Shown: piece by piece, positions 47,006 to 55,947 of the stretch | Layout: each line of letters opens with the position of its first letter | Position numbering within the stretch: position 1 is the stretch's first letter | DNA from: Devosia sp. | GTDB lineage: Bacteria > Pseudomonadota > Alphaproteobacteria > Rhizobiales > Devosiaceae | Direction: 5' to 3' | Assembly (NCBI RefSeq): GCF_014860165.1 | Contig: NZ_JACZKG010000003.1 | Coordinates: 51,138 to 115,137, forward strand | DNA length: 64,000 bases | Position numbers and translations under genes: made by a program | Notes under the pieces: model-generated | Database searches by the model: none | Seen by the model: the letters and a program-made list of their open reading frames with translations, nothing else | What the model was told of the DNA's origin: nothing

Positions 47006-47167
47006 ATGAGAAATCTCTTGCACGACGACCGTGCGCACACCCGCAACGGCGGTGTAGCTGCCCGGAGAAGGTTTAGCTTCGCGCAACGCAGCGCAGCGTT
47101 CCGCCTCGCAATCGCCGCGGTCCTGGTGATTGTGGTCTGGTCCGCCATCCTGTCGCTGGTAGGCTAG
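47006..47167 (+). CDS. Small single-helix membrane protein
   Basis: A 53-residue frame with a basic N-terminus and one hydrophobic C-terminal helix (LAIAAVLVIVVWSAILSLVG). It starts 35 bases after the Zur-like box and stops two bases before znuC. The position and helix support a genuine small protein, possibly modulating the transporter. No family recognised. Confidence 0.5.
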   Translation: MRNLLHDDRAHTRNGGVAARRRFSFAQRSAAFRLAIAAVLVIVVWSAILSLVG

Positions 47168-47169
47168 GC

Positions 47170-47940
47170 ATGCGCGAGGCGGCTTCCATCCATCTGCGGG
47201 ATTTGACACTCGGCTATGACGGGCATCCGGCGGTACACCATCTCGATGGGAGCTTTCAAAGCGGCTCACTCACTGCGGTGATGGGGCCAAACGGCTCCGG
47301 CAAATCGACGCTGCTCAAAGGCATTACCGGAATCTTGAGACCTCTGGGCGGCGCCATCGAGCGGGGCGATCGCAAGGGGCGCAACATCGCGTACTTGCCG
47401 CAGAGCGCCGAGATTGACCGCAGTTTTCCAGCGACAGATCGCGGATCTCGTGGCCTTGGGCCATTGGGCCAAGCGAAGGCTGTTCGGCGCGATCAGCGGT
47501 CCTGACTACGCCCAGATCGAGTTGGCGCTCAAGACAGTTGGGCTCGCCGGGTTCGAGAACCGGCCACTCGACACCCTTTCCGGCGGGCAGTTACAGCGGG
47601 CCCTGTTTGCGCGGGTGATGCTGCAGGATGCAGACGTCATCCTGCTCGATGAGCCGTTCACGGCAATCGATGAGCGCACAGTGCAGGACTTGATAGCGCT
47701 GGTGCTGCGCTGGCACGCCGAACGGCGCACCGTGATCGCGGTATGCACGATACCGAACTGGTCCGCGGAGTCTTCCCGCAAACGCTGCTGATGGCCCGAG
47801 AGCCGGTCGCCTGGGGCGCGACGGCGGAAGCGCTAAAGCCCGAGAATTTGCTAAAGGCGCGGCGGATGACCGAGGCCTGGGACGAGCACGCGCCGTGGCA
47901 CGAGCCGTCCGGCCGTCACAAACATGGAGCGGCAGCGTGA
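47170..47940 (+). pseudogene. znuC: Zinc/manganese ABC transporter ATPase, two frameshifts
   Basis: The reading continues as one ABC ATPase only after two corrections. Frame 1 (from 47170) has Walker A GPNGSGKST and PQSAEIDRSFP. A +1 shift near 47435 moves to a frame with ADLVALGHWAKRRLFG, signature LSGGQLQRALFARVML and Walker B VILLDEP. A missing base near 47740 returns to the first frame, giving HDTELVRGVFPQ and a His-rich tail. The shifts cancel, so this is either a real pseudogene or two sequencing errors. It overlaps the permease start (GTGA). Role: powering metal uptake. Confidence 0.8.
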
Positions 47941-48809
47941 GCCTTTATGCGTTCTTTCTCGAGCCCTTCCTTCGGTATGGCTTCATGAATCGGGCGCTTG
48001 TCGGCGCGATCGTCATCGCCCTCAGTGCCGGCCCGGTGGGGGTGTTCCTGATGCTCAGGCGGATGAGCCTCACGGGCGATGCCATGGCGCACGCGATCCT
48101 ACCCGGCGCGGGCGTAGGTTTCCTTATCGCAGGCCTCGAAATTCTGCCGATGACGATGGGCGGGTTCGTCGCAGGCCTCGTGGTGGCGCTGCTCGCGGGG
48201 CTGGTATCGCGGTTCACCATCCAGCGCGAAGACACGAGCCTTGCCGCATTCTACCTCATCTCGCTCGCGCTCGGAGTGATGCTGGTCAGCCTCAAGGGCT
48301 CCAATGTCGACTTGATGCATGTGCTGTTCGGCACAGTGCTAGCGCTCAACAACGACGCGCTGATCATGATCGGGGTGGTCGCGACGATTAGCATCGCGTC
48401 GCTGGCGCTGATCTGGCGACCGCTTTTCGCCGAGTGTCTCGATCCCAATTTCCTGCGCAGCGTGTCAGGCGCCGGGCAACCCGTGCATCTGATCTTCCTC
48501 GGGCTTGTGGTGCTCAACCTGGTCGGCGGGTTCCAGGCGCTCGGGACGCTGCTGGCGGTGGGCCTGATGATGCTGCCGGCCGCAGCGGCGCGGTTCTGGG
48601 TGCACGGTCTCGAAAGTATGTGCGTTGTCGCCATCCTAATCGGCGCGGTGTCGAGCTATCTTGGGCTACTCCTCTCTTACCATCTCTCGGTTCCGTCCGG
48701 GCCGGCGATCATTCTCGTCGCTGGCGCTATCTACCTTGCATCGCTTCTCATAGGCAGCCGCGGGCTTATCCGCACCCGGCTGACGCCTCCCCGCCATCGT
48801 GTCGCTTAA
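47937..48809 (+). CDS. znuB: Zinc/manganese ABC transporter permease
   Basis: A 290-residue ZnuB/MntB-type permease with 8-9 helices, including the GDAMAHAILPGAG signature near 50 and VGLMMLPAAAARFW near 205. The GTG at 47937 overlaps the ATPase stop. Metal choice (Zn or Mn) cannot be settled from sequence alone; the Zur-like box favours zinc. Confidence 0.9.
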   Translation: MSLYAFFLEPFLRYGFMNRALVGAIVIALSAGPVGVFLMLRRMSLTGDAMAHAILPGAGVGFLIAGLEILPMTMGGFVAGLVVALLAGLVSRFTIQREDTSLAAFYLISLALGVMLVSLKGSNVDLMHVLFGTVLALNNDALIMIGVVATISIASLALIWRPLFAECLDPNFLRSVSGAGQPVHLIFLGLVVLNLVGGFQALGTLLAVGLMMLPAAAARFWVHGLESMCVVAILIGAVSSYLGLLLSYHLSVPSGPAIILVAGAIYLASLLIGSRGLIRTRLTPPRHRVA

Positions 48810-48818
48810 GGATCTAAA

Positions 48819-49706
48819 ATGCGCAAACTCGCCTTCGTTGCCTTTGTTTCTCTCGCCGTGCCAACGGCGATGCCGACGTTAGCCGCTGAAGTCGATGCGG
48901 TGGCGAGCTTCTCGATCCTGGGGGACATGGTGAGCCGCGTGGGCGGCGACCGGGTCGCGGTTACCACGTTCGTGGGACCCAATGCCGACACCCACGTCTA
49001 TGAGCCGACCCCGGCAGACGCCGCGGCCTTGACCTCGACCCAGGTGTTCTTCGTCAACGGGCTCGGCTTCGAAGGCTGGCTCGAGCGGCTCGTCGAAGCA
49101 ACAGGATTTGCCGGTCCGGTGGTTACAGTATCGGAGGGCGTCGCGACCCACACAATGGATGAGGATGGGGAGGAGATTACCGATCCCCATGCCTGGCAGA
49201 GCCTCAGCAACGGCCAGATCTACGTGAGCAATATCGCCAGGGCCCTCTGCGCGGTGGATGCGGCCGGCTGCAAAACCTACACGGCCAACGCCGAGGCCTA
49301 TTCGGCGGAACTCGCGGCGCTCGACGCCGAAGTTAAGGCGAAGATCGCCGAGGTGTCGGAGGCGCAGCGCAGGGTCATCACGACGCATGATGCCTTCGGC
49401 TATTTCGGCGAGGCCTATGGCATCACCTTCCTCGCACCCGAGGGCGTCAGCACCGAGAGCGAGGCGTCGGCGGCTGACGTCGCCGCGCTAATCGAGCAAG
49501 TGCGGGCGGAAGGGGTCAAAGCACTGTTCATCGAAAATATGAGCGACTCGCGGTTGATCGAACAAATCGCGCAAGAGACGGGAGCGACGGTCGGCGGCGA
49601 ACTCTATGCAGACGCGCTTTCGGAGCCGAACCAACCCGCAGCGACCTATGTCGATATGTTCCGACATAACGTGGAACTTTTGGTCCCCGCGCTCACTGGA
49701 CAGTAA
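48819..49706 (+). CDS. znuA: Zinc/manganese ABC transporter substrate-binding protein
   Basis: A 295-residue TroA/ZnuA-type periplasmic protein with a signal peptide (1-22). Metal ligands of the family are seen: H in NADTHVYEPT (near 52), DPHAWQSL (near 126), TTHDAFGYF (near 190) and ENMSDSRL with the later Asp. The His-rich loop typical of ZnuA is short here (HTMDEDGEE), closer to the Mn/Zn AztC- or TroA-like forms. It ends the znuC-B-A run. Confidence 0.9.
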   Translation: MRKLAFVAFVSLAVPTAMPTLAAEVDAVASFSILGDMVSRVGGDRVAVTTFVGPNADTHVYEPTPADAAALTSTQVFFVNGLGFEGWLERLVEATGFAGPVVTVSEGVATHTMDEDGEEITDPHAWQSLSNGQIYVSNIARALCAVDAAGCKTYTANAEAYSAELAALDAEVKAKIAEVSEAQRRVITTHDAFGYFGEAYGITFLAPEGVSTESEASAADVAALIEQVRAEGVKALFIENMSDSRLIEQIAQETGATVGGELYADALSEPNQPAATYVDMFRHNVELLVPALTGQ

Positions 49707-50009
49707 TTACCGGGACCCAATCGGTGGGCCATTCTGGTAGCAGTCTCTCGGCGGCAGGCGCCCAGGACCTGGCGCGGTCACCGATCCATCACTGTCGGGC
49801 CATCGGCTACGCAGCCATTCTTCTTCCTCGCGGGCCGGGGGGCGTTTGCGCACCTGATCGGCCCATCGCCAGGCTGACGGCGTTCTTTTTCGCCATCGTC
49901 CACGCCGCGGCTGCCCAAGTCCGCGCCGGACGCCTCGTTGAAAGCGAGGCTGCCACGTTCATCGTGGCGATCAAGGCGGTGCTGGCGGGCTAAGAAATCG
50001 TCATGCGGC
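49707..50009. other. Stretch with no recognised gene
   Basis: An 89-residue frame (49724-49993) has a plausible end (AATFIVAIKAVLAG) but no ribosome site and mixed composition; it may be a decayed gene tail. No promoter or repeat recognised. Confidence 0.4.
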
Positions 50010-50450
50010 CTAGTTGTGAATCACCGCGTAGCCAGCATTTTCCCACTCGATCATCCCGCCTTCGAGGTGAGAAACGCCAGTGTAGCCAAAATCCACCAGT
50101 GCGTTCGCCGCAATCTCGCTCATTCTACCGCTCTTGCAATAGAGGACGATCGATGCGGTCCTGTCGGCGGGGAGCACGCCTAGATATTCGCCAATCTGAT
50201 CGAATGGGATGAAAGCATCGGTTGGCGCTATCTCGCCTTCATACGGGATATGGACGTTCACGAGGACGACGTCCTTACGGCTCAGCATCTGCGCCAATTG
50301 ATCGCTCATGATCGTTTCGAATGCCGGATCAGCCTCCTCAGCCGCCGTTGCACGGGCAACACTCCAAAGAGGGCTGCCGCAACCGACTGACGCAAGCAGA
50401 GCAAGAACGAAGGTCCGCCGGCTCCACGCATCGGCTCCGGTCGCTGTCAT
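50010..50450 (-). CDS. Tat-exported rhodanese-like protein
   Basis: A 146-residue protein with a Tat-like signal (WSRRTFVLALLASVG) and a rhodanese domain whose active-site loop reads YCKSGRMS (Cys in CKSGRMS), preceding VDFGYTGVSHLEGGMIEWENAGY. It would transfer sulfur to cyanide or another thiophile in the periplasm. The substrate is unknown. Confidence 0.85.
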   Translation of the reverse strand: MTATGADAWSRRTFVLALLASVGCGSPLWSVARATAAEEADPAFETIMSDQLAQMLSRKDVVLVNVHIPYEGEIAPTDAFIPFDQIGEYLGVLPADRTASIVLYCKSGRMSEIAANALVDFGYTGVSHLEGGMIEWENAGYAVIHN

Positions 50451-50461
50451 GGTCGGATCCT

Positions 50462-50475
50462 TGATTGGGTAATCA
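50462..50475. promoter_or_regulatory. TGATT-N4-AATCA palindrome before rhodanese
   Basis: A perfect 5-4-5 palindrome 12 bases upstream of the rhodanese start. It could be a repressor site, but its spacing is not that of an FNR box. Confidence 0.3.
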
Positions 50476-50735
50476 GTTCGAGAGAGGAACGAATTGTCGC
50501 CCAGTCACCCACGAACGTCCAGTGCCACTGACCAGCTTGTGATCGGGTGGGTGCGCACTGGATGCATTCGACTACAGCGAAGAGGGCGCCCTGCGCCGAC
50601 GATTCGTTATGATCGCGGTACTGTGTAGATGGATTTCGGGTGTCCCGATGGCGGGAGATGATGCCACAGAAGCTGCGTGTTTCCCGATTTCGAGTTTGGC
50701 GCAACTCGAGAACGTCAGCTTCGTCATTCGGCGCT

Positions 50736-51221
50736 TCAGGTGAACTTCAACCCAAGCTTTTTGCGGGGCGCAGGTGCTGCAGGCATCACCGGTTCCGGAA
50801 CAGGTTCGGCTCTTTTGCGTCCGAGACCGCTTGCGCGAGCCATCTGCGAGCGCGTCGCCGAGTAGTTCGGCGCTACCATCGGGTAGTCGGCGGGCAGGTC
50901 CCACTTGGCCCGGTATTGATCCGGGGTCAGCTGGTACTGCGTCCTGAGATGACGCTTGAGCGATTTGAACTTCTTGCCGTCTTCCAGGCAGATCAAGAAA
51001 TCCGGCGTCACCGATTTCCTGATTGGTATAGCAGGAACGAGCTTTGCTTCCTGTTGCGGGGCCGTGCTCACCGACTGCAAGCCACACAGGGCAGCGTTTA
51101 TGTCGGTGATCAGGCCTGGGAGATCGCCAGCCGATAGGGCGTTGTGACTGACATAGGCGCTGACGACGCGCATCGTCATCTCGATCAGATCGATGCCGGC
51201 AGCAGCGTTCTCTTCGGTCAT
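50736..51221 (-). CDS. MucR/Ros family regulator with degenerate zinc finger
   Basis: A 161-residue regulator typical of alphaproteobacteria. The region from ICLEDGKKFKSLKRHL to PADYPMVAPNYSATRS is diagnostic. The zinc finger is eroded: Cys78 is kept, but the second Cys is Asp81 and the second His is replaced (HLRTQY). Some MucR homologues fold without zinc, so it may still bind AT-rich DNA. Probably controls genes of the mobile backbone. Confidence 0.9.
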   Translation of the reverse strand: MTEENAAAGIDLIEMTMRVVSAYVSHNALSAGDLPGLITDINAALCGLQSVSTAPQQEAKLVPAIPIRKSVTPDFLICLEDGKKFKSLKRHLRTQYQLTPDQYRAKWDLPADYPMVAPNYSATRSQMARASGLGRKRAEPVPEPVMPAAPAPRKKLGLKFT

Positions 51222-51585
51222 TGGGCCAACTCTTGTTTCGATCCGTTGCGATGGGCCGCCATCGTGACGAATTTCGCTACAGTAAGAACGGCCGACTGCA
51301 AACCCTGAAACTGCTCGCGTTCTCTATCGGGAGGCAGGATGCACGGTTAGTTCCGGGCAGCCTCGACCTCGCCTTGGGACCTGGCTTCGAGGGCAGGGCG
51401 CCACCCCCCGCTCTCAATGGCTCATTCCCTAGTTCCGGCCCCTCCTAACCGATCAACCCGCAAGGGGTTCGCTATGCATGCATGCGTTCGCCACGGCCTT
51501 GCCTTGCGATGATCGTCGTCGGCTCTGGAAGCAACGGGCGCCTGTCGAGCGGGGAATGGTCCCCGCCAAAGACGGGAGCCAGCAC
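51222..51585. other. Intergenic/leader region between mucR and the backbone
   Basis: No supportable gene; short frames have shadow-type composition. It contains the divergent promoter region of mucR and an upstream leader of the 51586 gene. A TATGCATGCATGC repeat lies at about 51472-51484. Confidence 0.45.
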
Positions 51586-51771
51586 ATGTCAAACGATCTC
51601 GATCTTGCCCAGAAACACGCCTGGAACCTCGCCCGCACCCTGATGGTGCCGGTCCTTCTCTTCAAGGTCGATGGCGCATACGGCGTCATGCCTGCCGATG
51701 AACTTGACGACGCAGAAGTCGAACCGCTGTTCGAATACGATCCTTACCAGGGTGGACGCCCGGCTCATTGA
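51586..51771 (+). CDS. Small backbone protein of unknown function
   Basis: A 61-residue protein (MSNDLDLAQKHAWNLARTLM and onward) with an acidic, Tyr-containing C-terminus. The ATG at 51586 follows GGGAG. It is the kind of short protein found before ArdC on plasmids and ICEs of this order. Function unknown. Confidence 0.6.
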   Translation: MSNDLDLAQKHAWNLARTLMVPVLLFKVDGAYGVMPADELDDAEVEPLFEYDPYQGGRPAH

Positions 51772-51928
51772 GCCGGGCCTTCGCCTCCCGCCGGCGCCCG
51801 CCGCGCGTCGGCGGGCCTGCCGCGGGGCCATGCGCAAGCTGCAGAGATCGCGCCTGCATGAGAGTTCAGAACCTACGCACAGTGGGCCCCAACCGGCAGT
51901 GCCAGCAGAGGCAGAGGGGGGCCAGCGG

Positions 51929-51970
51929 TTGGTGACGGGTTGGGGTGCGAGAGAGGCTCGCACCGGCCGG
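51929..51970 (+). promoter_or_regulatory. Structured leader of ardC-like gene
   Basis: TTGGTGACGGGT (51929-51940), then an 8-bp perfect hairpin GGTGCGAG/CTCGCACC (51944-51964, loop AGAGG), then CCGGCCGG (51963-51970), 16 bases before the ATG. The same three-part layout occurs before the ParB-like gene. Confidence 0.65.
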
Positions 51971-51986
51971 TCGCGGAGACATTTCC

Positions 51987-52949
51987 ATGCCACGCCATGC
52001 CGAAATGAGTGCTGCCGGACAGGACCGGGGCAGCCTTTATGCCGAAATCACCGATAAAATTGTCGCTGACCTGGAAGCGGGACGCTTCCCCTGGGTTCAG
52101 CCTTGGGGCAGCACCGGCACGGCCTCATCATTCGATCTGCCAAACAATGCCGCAACCGGCCGGCGCTATTCGGGGATCAATGTCCTGATCCTCTGGGGCG
52201 CCGTCATCGAGGGCGGTTACGCGACCCAGAGCTGGCTGACCTTTCGGCAGGCCAAGGCCGTGGGCGCCAATGTGCGCAAAGGCGAGCGCGGCACGACCGT
52301 GGTTTATGCCAGCCGGTTCATTCCTGGAGAGGATTCCCACCGGCCCGACCCGGCTGACGATAGGCGCCGCGGCATTCCGTTCCTGAAGCGATTCACGGTA
52401 TTCAACGCCGAACAATGCGAGGGTCTGCCCGCGGGCATTGGTGTGCCCGTGGTGGCACCGCCAGCACTGGAGCTTATCCTGCCGCAGGCCGAGCGTCTGA
52501 TCGAAGCCACAGGTGTCGACTTCCGGATCGGCGGTGCCCGGGCCTACTACGATCCACTGCACGACCATGTGCGCGTACCGCCCCCGCAGGCCTACTTTGA
52601 GGCCGTCAATTGGCATCGCACCGCTTTTCACGAACTGGCGCATGCTTCGGGCCATGCTTCCCGTTTGGGGCGCGATCTAACCGGATCTTTCGGTTCGAAG
52701 AAGTATGCCCAGGAGGAGCTGGTGGCGGAAATTTCCGCGGCCTATATCTGCGCCGCGCTCGGCATCGTACCGACGGTTCGGCACGCAGATTATATCGGCT
52801 CATGGCTCGAATTGTTGCGCGATGATGATCGGGCCATCGTTCGCGCGGCGAGCGCAGCATCGAAGGCCGCCGACCATATTCTCGCGTTCCTTCCTGACTC
52901 CGCGCCGGGGACGACAGTGGCTCAGGACGACGGCGAGGAGGCCGCATGA
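51987..52949 (+). CDS. ArdC-like antirestriction protein (DUF1738 + zincin)
   Basis: A 320-residue protein with an N-terminal ssDNA-binding domain (YAEITDKIVADLEAG, FPWVQPW, ARRYSGINVLIL-like) and a C-terminal zincin metallopeptidase-like domain with HELAH (215-219) and a downstream Glu-rich helix EELVAEISAAY. ArdC proteins protect incoming conjugated DNA from restriction. It marks this area as conjugative or plasmid-related. Confidence 0.9.
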   Translation: MPRHAEMSAAGQDRGSLYAEITDKIVADLEAGRFPWVQPWGSTGTASSFDLPNNAATGRRYSGINVLILWGAVIEGGYATQSWLTFRQAKAVGANVRKGERGTTVVYASRFIPGEDSHRPDPADDRRRGIPFLKRFTVFNAEQCEGLPAGIGVPVVAPPALELILPQAERLIEATGVDFRIGGARAYYDPLHDHVRVPPPQAYFEAVNWHRTAFHELAHASGHASRLGRDLTGSFGSKKYAQEELVAEISAAYICAALGIVPTVRHADYIGSWLELLRDDDRAIVRAASAASKAADHILAFLPDSAPGTTVAQDDGEEAA

Positions 52950-53107
52950 GGCGGTTCGTCACTGGCCGCGGGTGATCGGGCGGCTCTCTCGTGCCGTCCA
53001 AACCAGACCCGTCGCGTCAGTAGGGCTCGACCCCTCGAGAGGTCAGCTTTACCCCCCAGCCTGGGCGCGTGCGGCGGCATCCCAGAGGGAGAGAGTGGCG
53101 GGGATTC

Positions 53108-53149
53108 TTGGTGACGGGTCAGGAGGCCGAGAGAGAGGCTCCCGGCCGG
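53108..53149 (+). promoter_or_regulatory. Structured leader of ParB-like gene
   Basis: TTGGTGACGGGT (53108-53119) is identical to the ardC leader. A hairpin with stem GGAG-g-CC/GG-CTCC and loop GAGAGAGA (53122-53142) and CCGGCCGG (53142-53149) follow, 21 bases before the ATG. Confidence 0.6.
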
Positions 53150-53170
53150 CCCGTCATGGAGAACGCCACC

Positions 53171-55288
53171 ATGGCAAGTGCTGTCCAGAAAATCAGTCTC
53201 AGCCCCTCCCGGGACATCCCCTTCAACAAGCTGGTGCTGAGCCAGTCCAATGTCCGCCAGGTCAAGGCGGGCTTGTCGATTGACCAACTCGCCGAGAGCA
53301 TCGCCCAGAAGACGCTGCTGCAGAGCCTTAGCGTCCGCGCCATCGTCGACACCGACGGCAAGGAGACCGGCATGTATGAGGTCCCGGCCGGCGGCCGCCG
53401 TTTTCGCGCGCTCGAACTGCTGGTAAAACAGAAGCGCATGAGCAAGACCGAGATGGTGCCGTGTATCGTCCGCGAGGGCGGTATAGCCGAAGACGACAGC
53501 CTTACCGAGAACATCGAGCGGGCTGCGCTGCATCCGCTCGACCAGTTCCGGGCGTTTCAGGCCCTCAAGGACAAGGGGTTGGACGACGAGGACATCGCCG
53601 CCCGCCAGTTCGTCTCGGTCAATGTGGTCAAGCAACGCCTGAAGCTGGCATCGGTCTCCTCCAAGCTCCTCGATCTCTATGCCGAGGACGCCATGACCTA
53701 CGAGCAGCTCATGGCCTTCACCGTCAGCCACGACCATGCCCGTCAGGAGCAGGTGTGGATCTCCATCTCCAATGGCTGGAACAAGCAGGGCTACTATATC
53801 AAGCGCCTGCTGACTGAGAGCGCCGTCAATGCCAATGATCGCCGGGCCATCTATGCCGGCCTCGAGGCCTATGAGGCGGCGGGTGGTATTATCACCCGCG
53901 ACCTGTTCGAGGCCGACAATGGCGGCTGGTTGCAGGACCCGGCGCTGCTCGAAAAGCTGGTGCGGGACAAGCTCGATATCGAAGCCCAGAAGGTCCAAGC
54001 CGAAGGCTGGCTCTGGGTCGAAACCGCCATCGACTTTCCCTATGGGCACACCGCCGGGCTGCGCGAGCTGGTCGGCGAGGTCGAGCCCCTCAATGACGAT
54101 GATGCGGCGGCGCGAGCCGTGCTGCAGGCCGAAATCGATCAACTGCACGAGCAGTACCAGGGCGACTTCCCCGATGAGGTTGACGAGCGTCTCGGCGAGA
54201 TCGAGGAACTGCTCGAAACCTTCGATCGTCGTCCGACCCGTTACGATCCGGCGGAGATCGCGCGGTCCGGCGTGTTCATCAGCCTCGATGCAGAAGGCAA
54301 ATCCGAGATCGAGCGCGGCTATGTCCGCTATCACGACGAGCCCAAACTCGCGGGTGAGGACGATGACAGCGCCGATGCCGCAATCGACCCCGCGACGGGT
54401 GAGCCGCGCGGCTCGGCCCTCTCGCCTGGCGCTGCATTCGTCGGCGGTGACGACGCGGAAACGGGGAGCGAGGACGAAGAGGCCGACGACACGCTGCGTC
54501 CGCTCTCGGACCGACTCAAGCTCGAATTGACCTCGCATCGTACGGTCGCCCTGCGCGATGCCGTGGCCAACGACCCGCATGCAGCGTTTTTGGCGGTGCT
54601 GCATGTCCTGGTGCTCTCGCTGTTCTATCCTTCGCGCACCAGCGAGAGCTGCCTGGAGGTCGGCCTGCGGCATACGACCTTCGGCACGCAGGCCCCGGGT
54701 CTGGCCGAATCCATCTCGGCACGGGCGATCGATGCCCGCCGTGGCGCGTGGAAGGAACAGCTTCCGCCCGACGTGGAGAATGTCTGGGCCTTCCTGCTCA
54801 ATCTCGATACCGACAGCCGGCAAATGCTGTTCGCCCATTGCGCTTCGCTCAGCATCAATGCCCAGCATGATGCGTGGAACCGCGGCGGCCGTCAGCGCAG
54901 CGCCGATCAAATCGCACAGTTGGTCGGTCTCGATATGGTGGCGGCAGGCTGGACGCCGACGGCGGACAATTATCTTAACCGGGTCCCCAAGCTCCGCATT
55001 CTCGAAGCGGTCCGCGAAGGCGTGGATGAACGCTCGGCTCAATTGATCGACCATCTCAAAAAGGGTGACATGGCCAAGGAGGCGGAGCGCCTGCTGGCCG
55101 GTAGCGGCTGGTTGCCTGAACCGCTCCGTACACCCGGATTGCCGCCGGTCGCCGATGCCAATGCCCAATCGGCTGAGTTTGAAAGCGCCAACACGATCAC
55201 ATTGCCGGCCTTCCTCAACGGCAATGACGGGTCCGGTTCGGACGAAGCCGAGGATGCCGGAGAGGTGCACCCGATCGCCGCCGAATAG
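53171..55288 (+). CDS. ParB/RepB-like plasmid protein
   Basis: A 705-residue protein with an N-terminal ParB/Srx-type domain: NVRQVKAGLSIDQLAESI, PAGGRRFRALELL (GGRRFRAL 74-81) and TENIERAALHPLDQFRAF (112-129), then an HTH region. The long C-terminal half (about 250-705) is unlike chromosomal ParB (about 300 residues) and is acidic in its middle. Such long ParB-like proteins are part of ICE/plasmid backbones. The ATG at 53171 follows GGAGAA. Confidence 0.88.
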   Translation: MASAVQKISLSPSRDIPFNKLVLSQSNVRQVKAGLSIDQLAESIAQKTLLQSLSVRAIVDTDGKETGMYEVPAGGRRFRALELLVKQKRMSKTEMVPCIVREGGIAEDDSLTENIERAALHPLDQFRAFQALKDKGLDDEDIAARQFVSVNVVKQRLKLASVSSKLLDLYAEDAMTYEQLMAFTVSHDHARQEQVWISISNGWNKQGYYIKRLLTESAVNANDRRAIYAGLEAYEAAGGIITRDLFEADNGGWLQDPALLEKLVRDKLDIEAQKVQAEGWLWVETAIDFPYGHTAGLRELVGEVEPLNDDDAAARAVLQAEIDQLHEQYQGDFPDEVDERLGEIEELLETFDRRPTRYDPAEIARSGVFISLDAEGKSEIERGYVRYHDEPKLAGEDDDSADAAIDPATGEPRGSALSPGAAFVGGDDAETGSEDEEADDTLRPLSDRLKLELTSHRTVALRDAVANDPHAAFLAVLHVLVLSLFYPSRTSESCLEVGLRHTTFGTQAPGLAESISARAIDARRGAWKEQLPPDVENVWAFLLNLDTDSRQMLFAHCASLSINAQHDAWNRGGRQRSADQIAQLVGLDMVAAGWTPTADNYLNRVPKLRILEAVREGVDERSAQLIDHLKKGDMAKEAERLLAGSGWLPEPLRTPGLPPVADANAQSAEFESANTITLPAFLNGNDGSGSDEAEDAGEVHPIAAE

Positions 55289-55379
55289 TCCGGCTGGGCG
55301 GCCGCGCGCTCAGCTCGACATGCAACTCGCTGACGGCTCGGGCACACGCTCCGGGCCGCCCGCCACAGTTCACAACTCA

Positions 55380-55410
55380 CGGCCCGGGCTCGCCATGGAG
55401 CGCCGGGCCG
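55380..55410 (+). repeat. Strong hairpin before 55431 gene
   Basis: CGGCCCGGGCTC (55380-55391) pairs with GAGC-g-CCGGGCCG (55398-55410): 12 pairs, one bulge and loop GCCATG. It ends 20 bases before the start codon, so it could affect translation. Confidence 0.65.
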
Positions 55411-55430
55411 CTTTCGTTCAGGAGCCACCC

Positions 55431-55877
55431 ATGCCCGACTACACGATCGAAACTACCTACCGCCTGCCGGTCTTCCGGCATCGGACTTATACGGCAGAGA
55501 CCCCGGAAGCCGCCTGCCGCCTCGCTATCGAAGACGGCGACTGGTCCAATCAGAAAGAGGACCCGGAGTCCTCCGGCGAGACCTACGTCACCGGCATCTG
55601 GCGTGGCGCCGATACCGCCTATTCCGGAACTGCGGTTCCGGTGCCGCCGCATTTCGGCGAGGCGGTGCAGCGTCAAGGTGGCCATTTTGAGGTCTTGCTT
55701 GGCCTCCTCAAGATCATGGTCGCGGACGCCGAGGCCGGCCGAGCGACATCACCCGAATGGATTGGCAAAGCCACCTGGGCCATCGAGATGGCCGAGGCCA
55801 TCCTCGCCGGTGGGCGCGGACCCGATGATCCGGAGGATGCTGCGGCCGAGGCTAGAGGCAGAGACAGGCCGGGATGA
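55431..55877 (+). CDS. Small backbone protein of unknown function
   Basis: A 148-residue protein starting MPDYTIETTYRLPVFRHRTY, with a beta-rich N-terminal half resembling DUF-type plasmid proteins and an amphipathic C-terminal helix. The ATG at 55431 follows GGAGCC. Lies between the ParB-like and helicase genes, suggesting a shared backbone operon. No family named. Confidence 0.65.
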   Translation: MPDYTIETTYRLPVFRHRTYTAETPEAACRLAIEDGDWSNQKEDPESSGETYVTGIWRGADTAYSGTAVPVPPHFGEAVQRQGGHFEVLLGLLKIMVADAEAGRATSPEWIGKATWAIEMAEAILAGGRGPDDPEDAAAEARGRDRPG

Positions 55878-55886
55878 GGCGAGCCA

Positions 55887-55911
55887 GCCGGGTTCAGAGA
55901 GAGCATCCGGC
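55887..55911 (+). promoter_or_regulatory. Hairpin with AGAGAGAG loop before helicase gene
   Basis: GCCGG (55887-55891) pairs with CCGGC (55907-55911) around a loop holding AGAGAGAG, recalling the leaders at 51929 and 53108, but without the TTGGTGACGGGT box. Confidence 0.4.
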
Positions 55912-55947
55912 GGGCCGTCCCGCTTCTGGCTCTCCTGGACCAATCCC

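Noticed and set aside
50462..50475. TTGATTGGGTAATCAG as an FNR box
   Set aside because: The half-sites are six bases apart rather than four, and the site is too close to the start codon.
51466..51490. TATGCATGCATGCG as a tandem-repeat or CRISPR-like array
   Set aside because: Only a short simple repeat; no spacers or further copies.
52922..55270. 782-residue minus-strand frame
   Set aside because: Antisense shadow of the ParB-like gene; the plus-strand product has clear ParB motifs.
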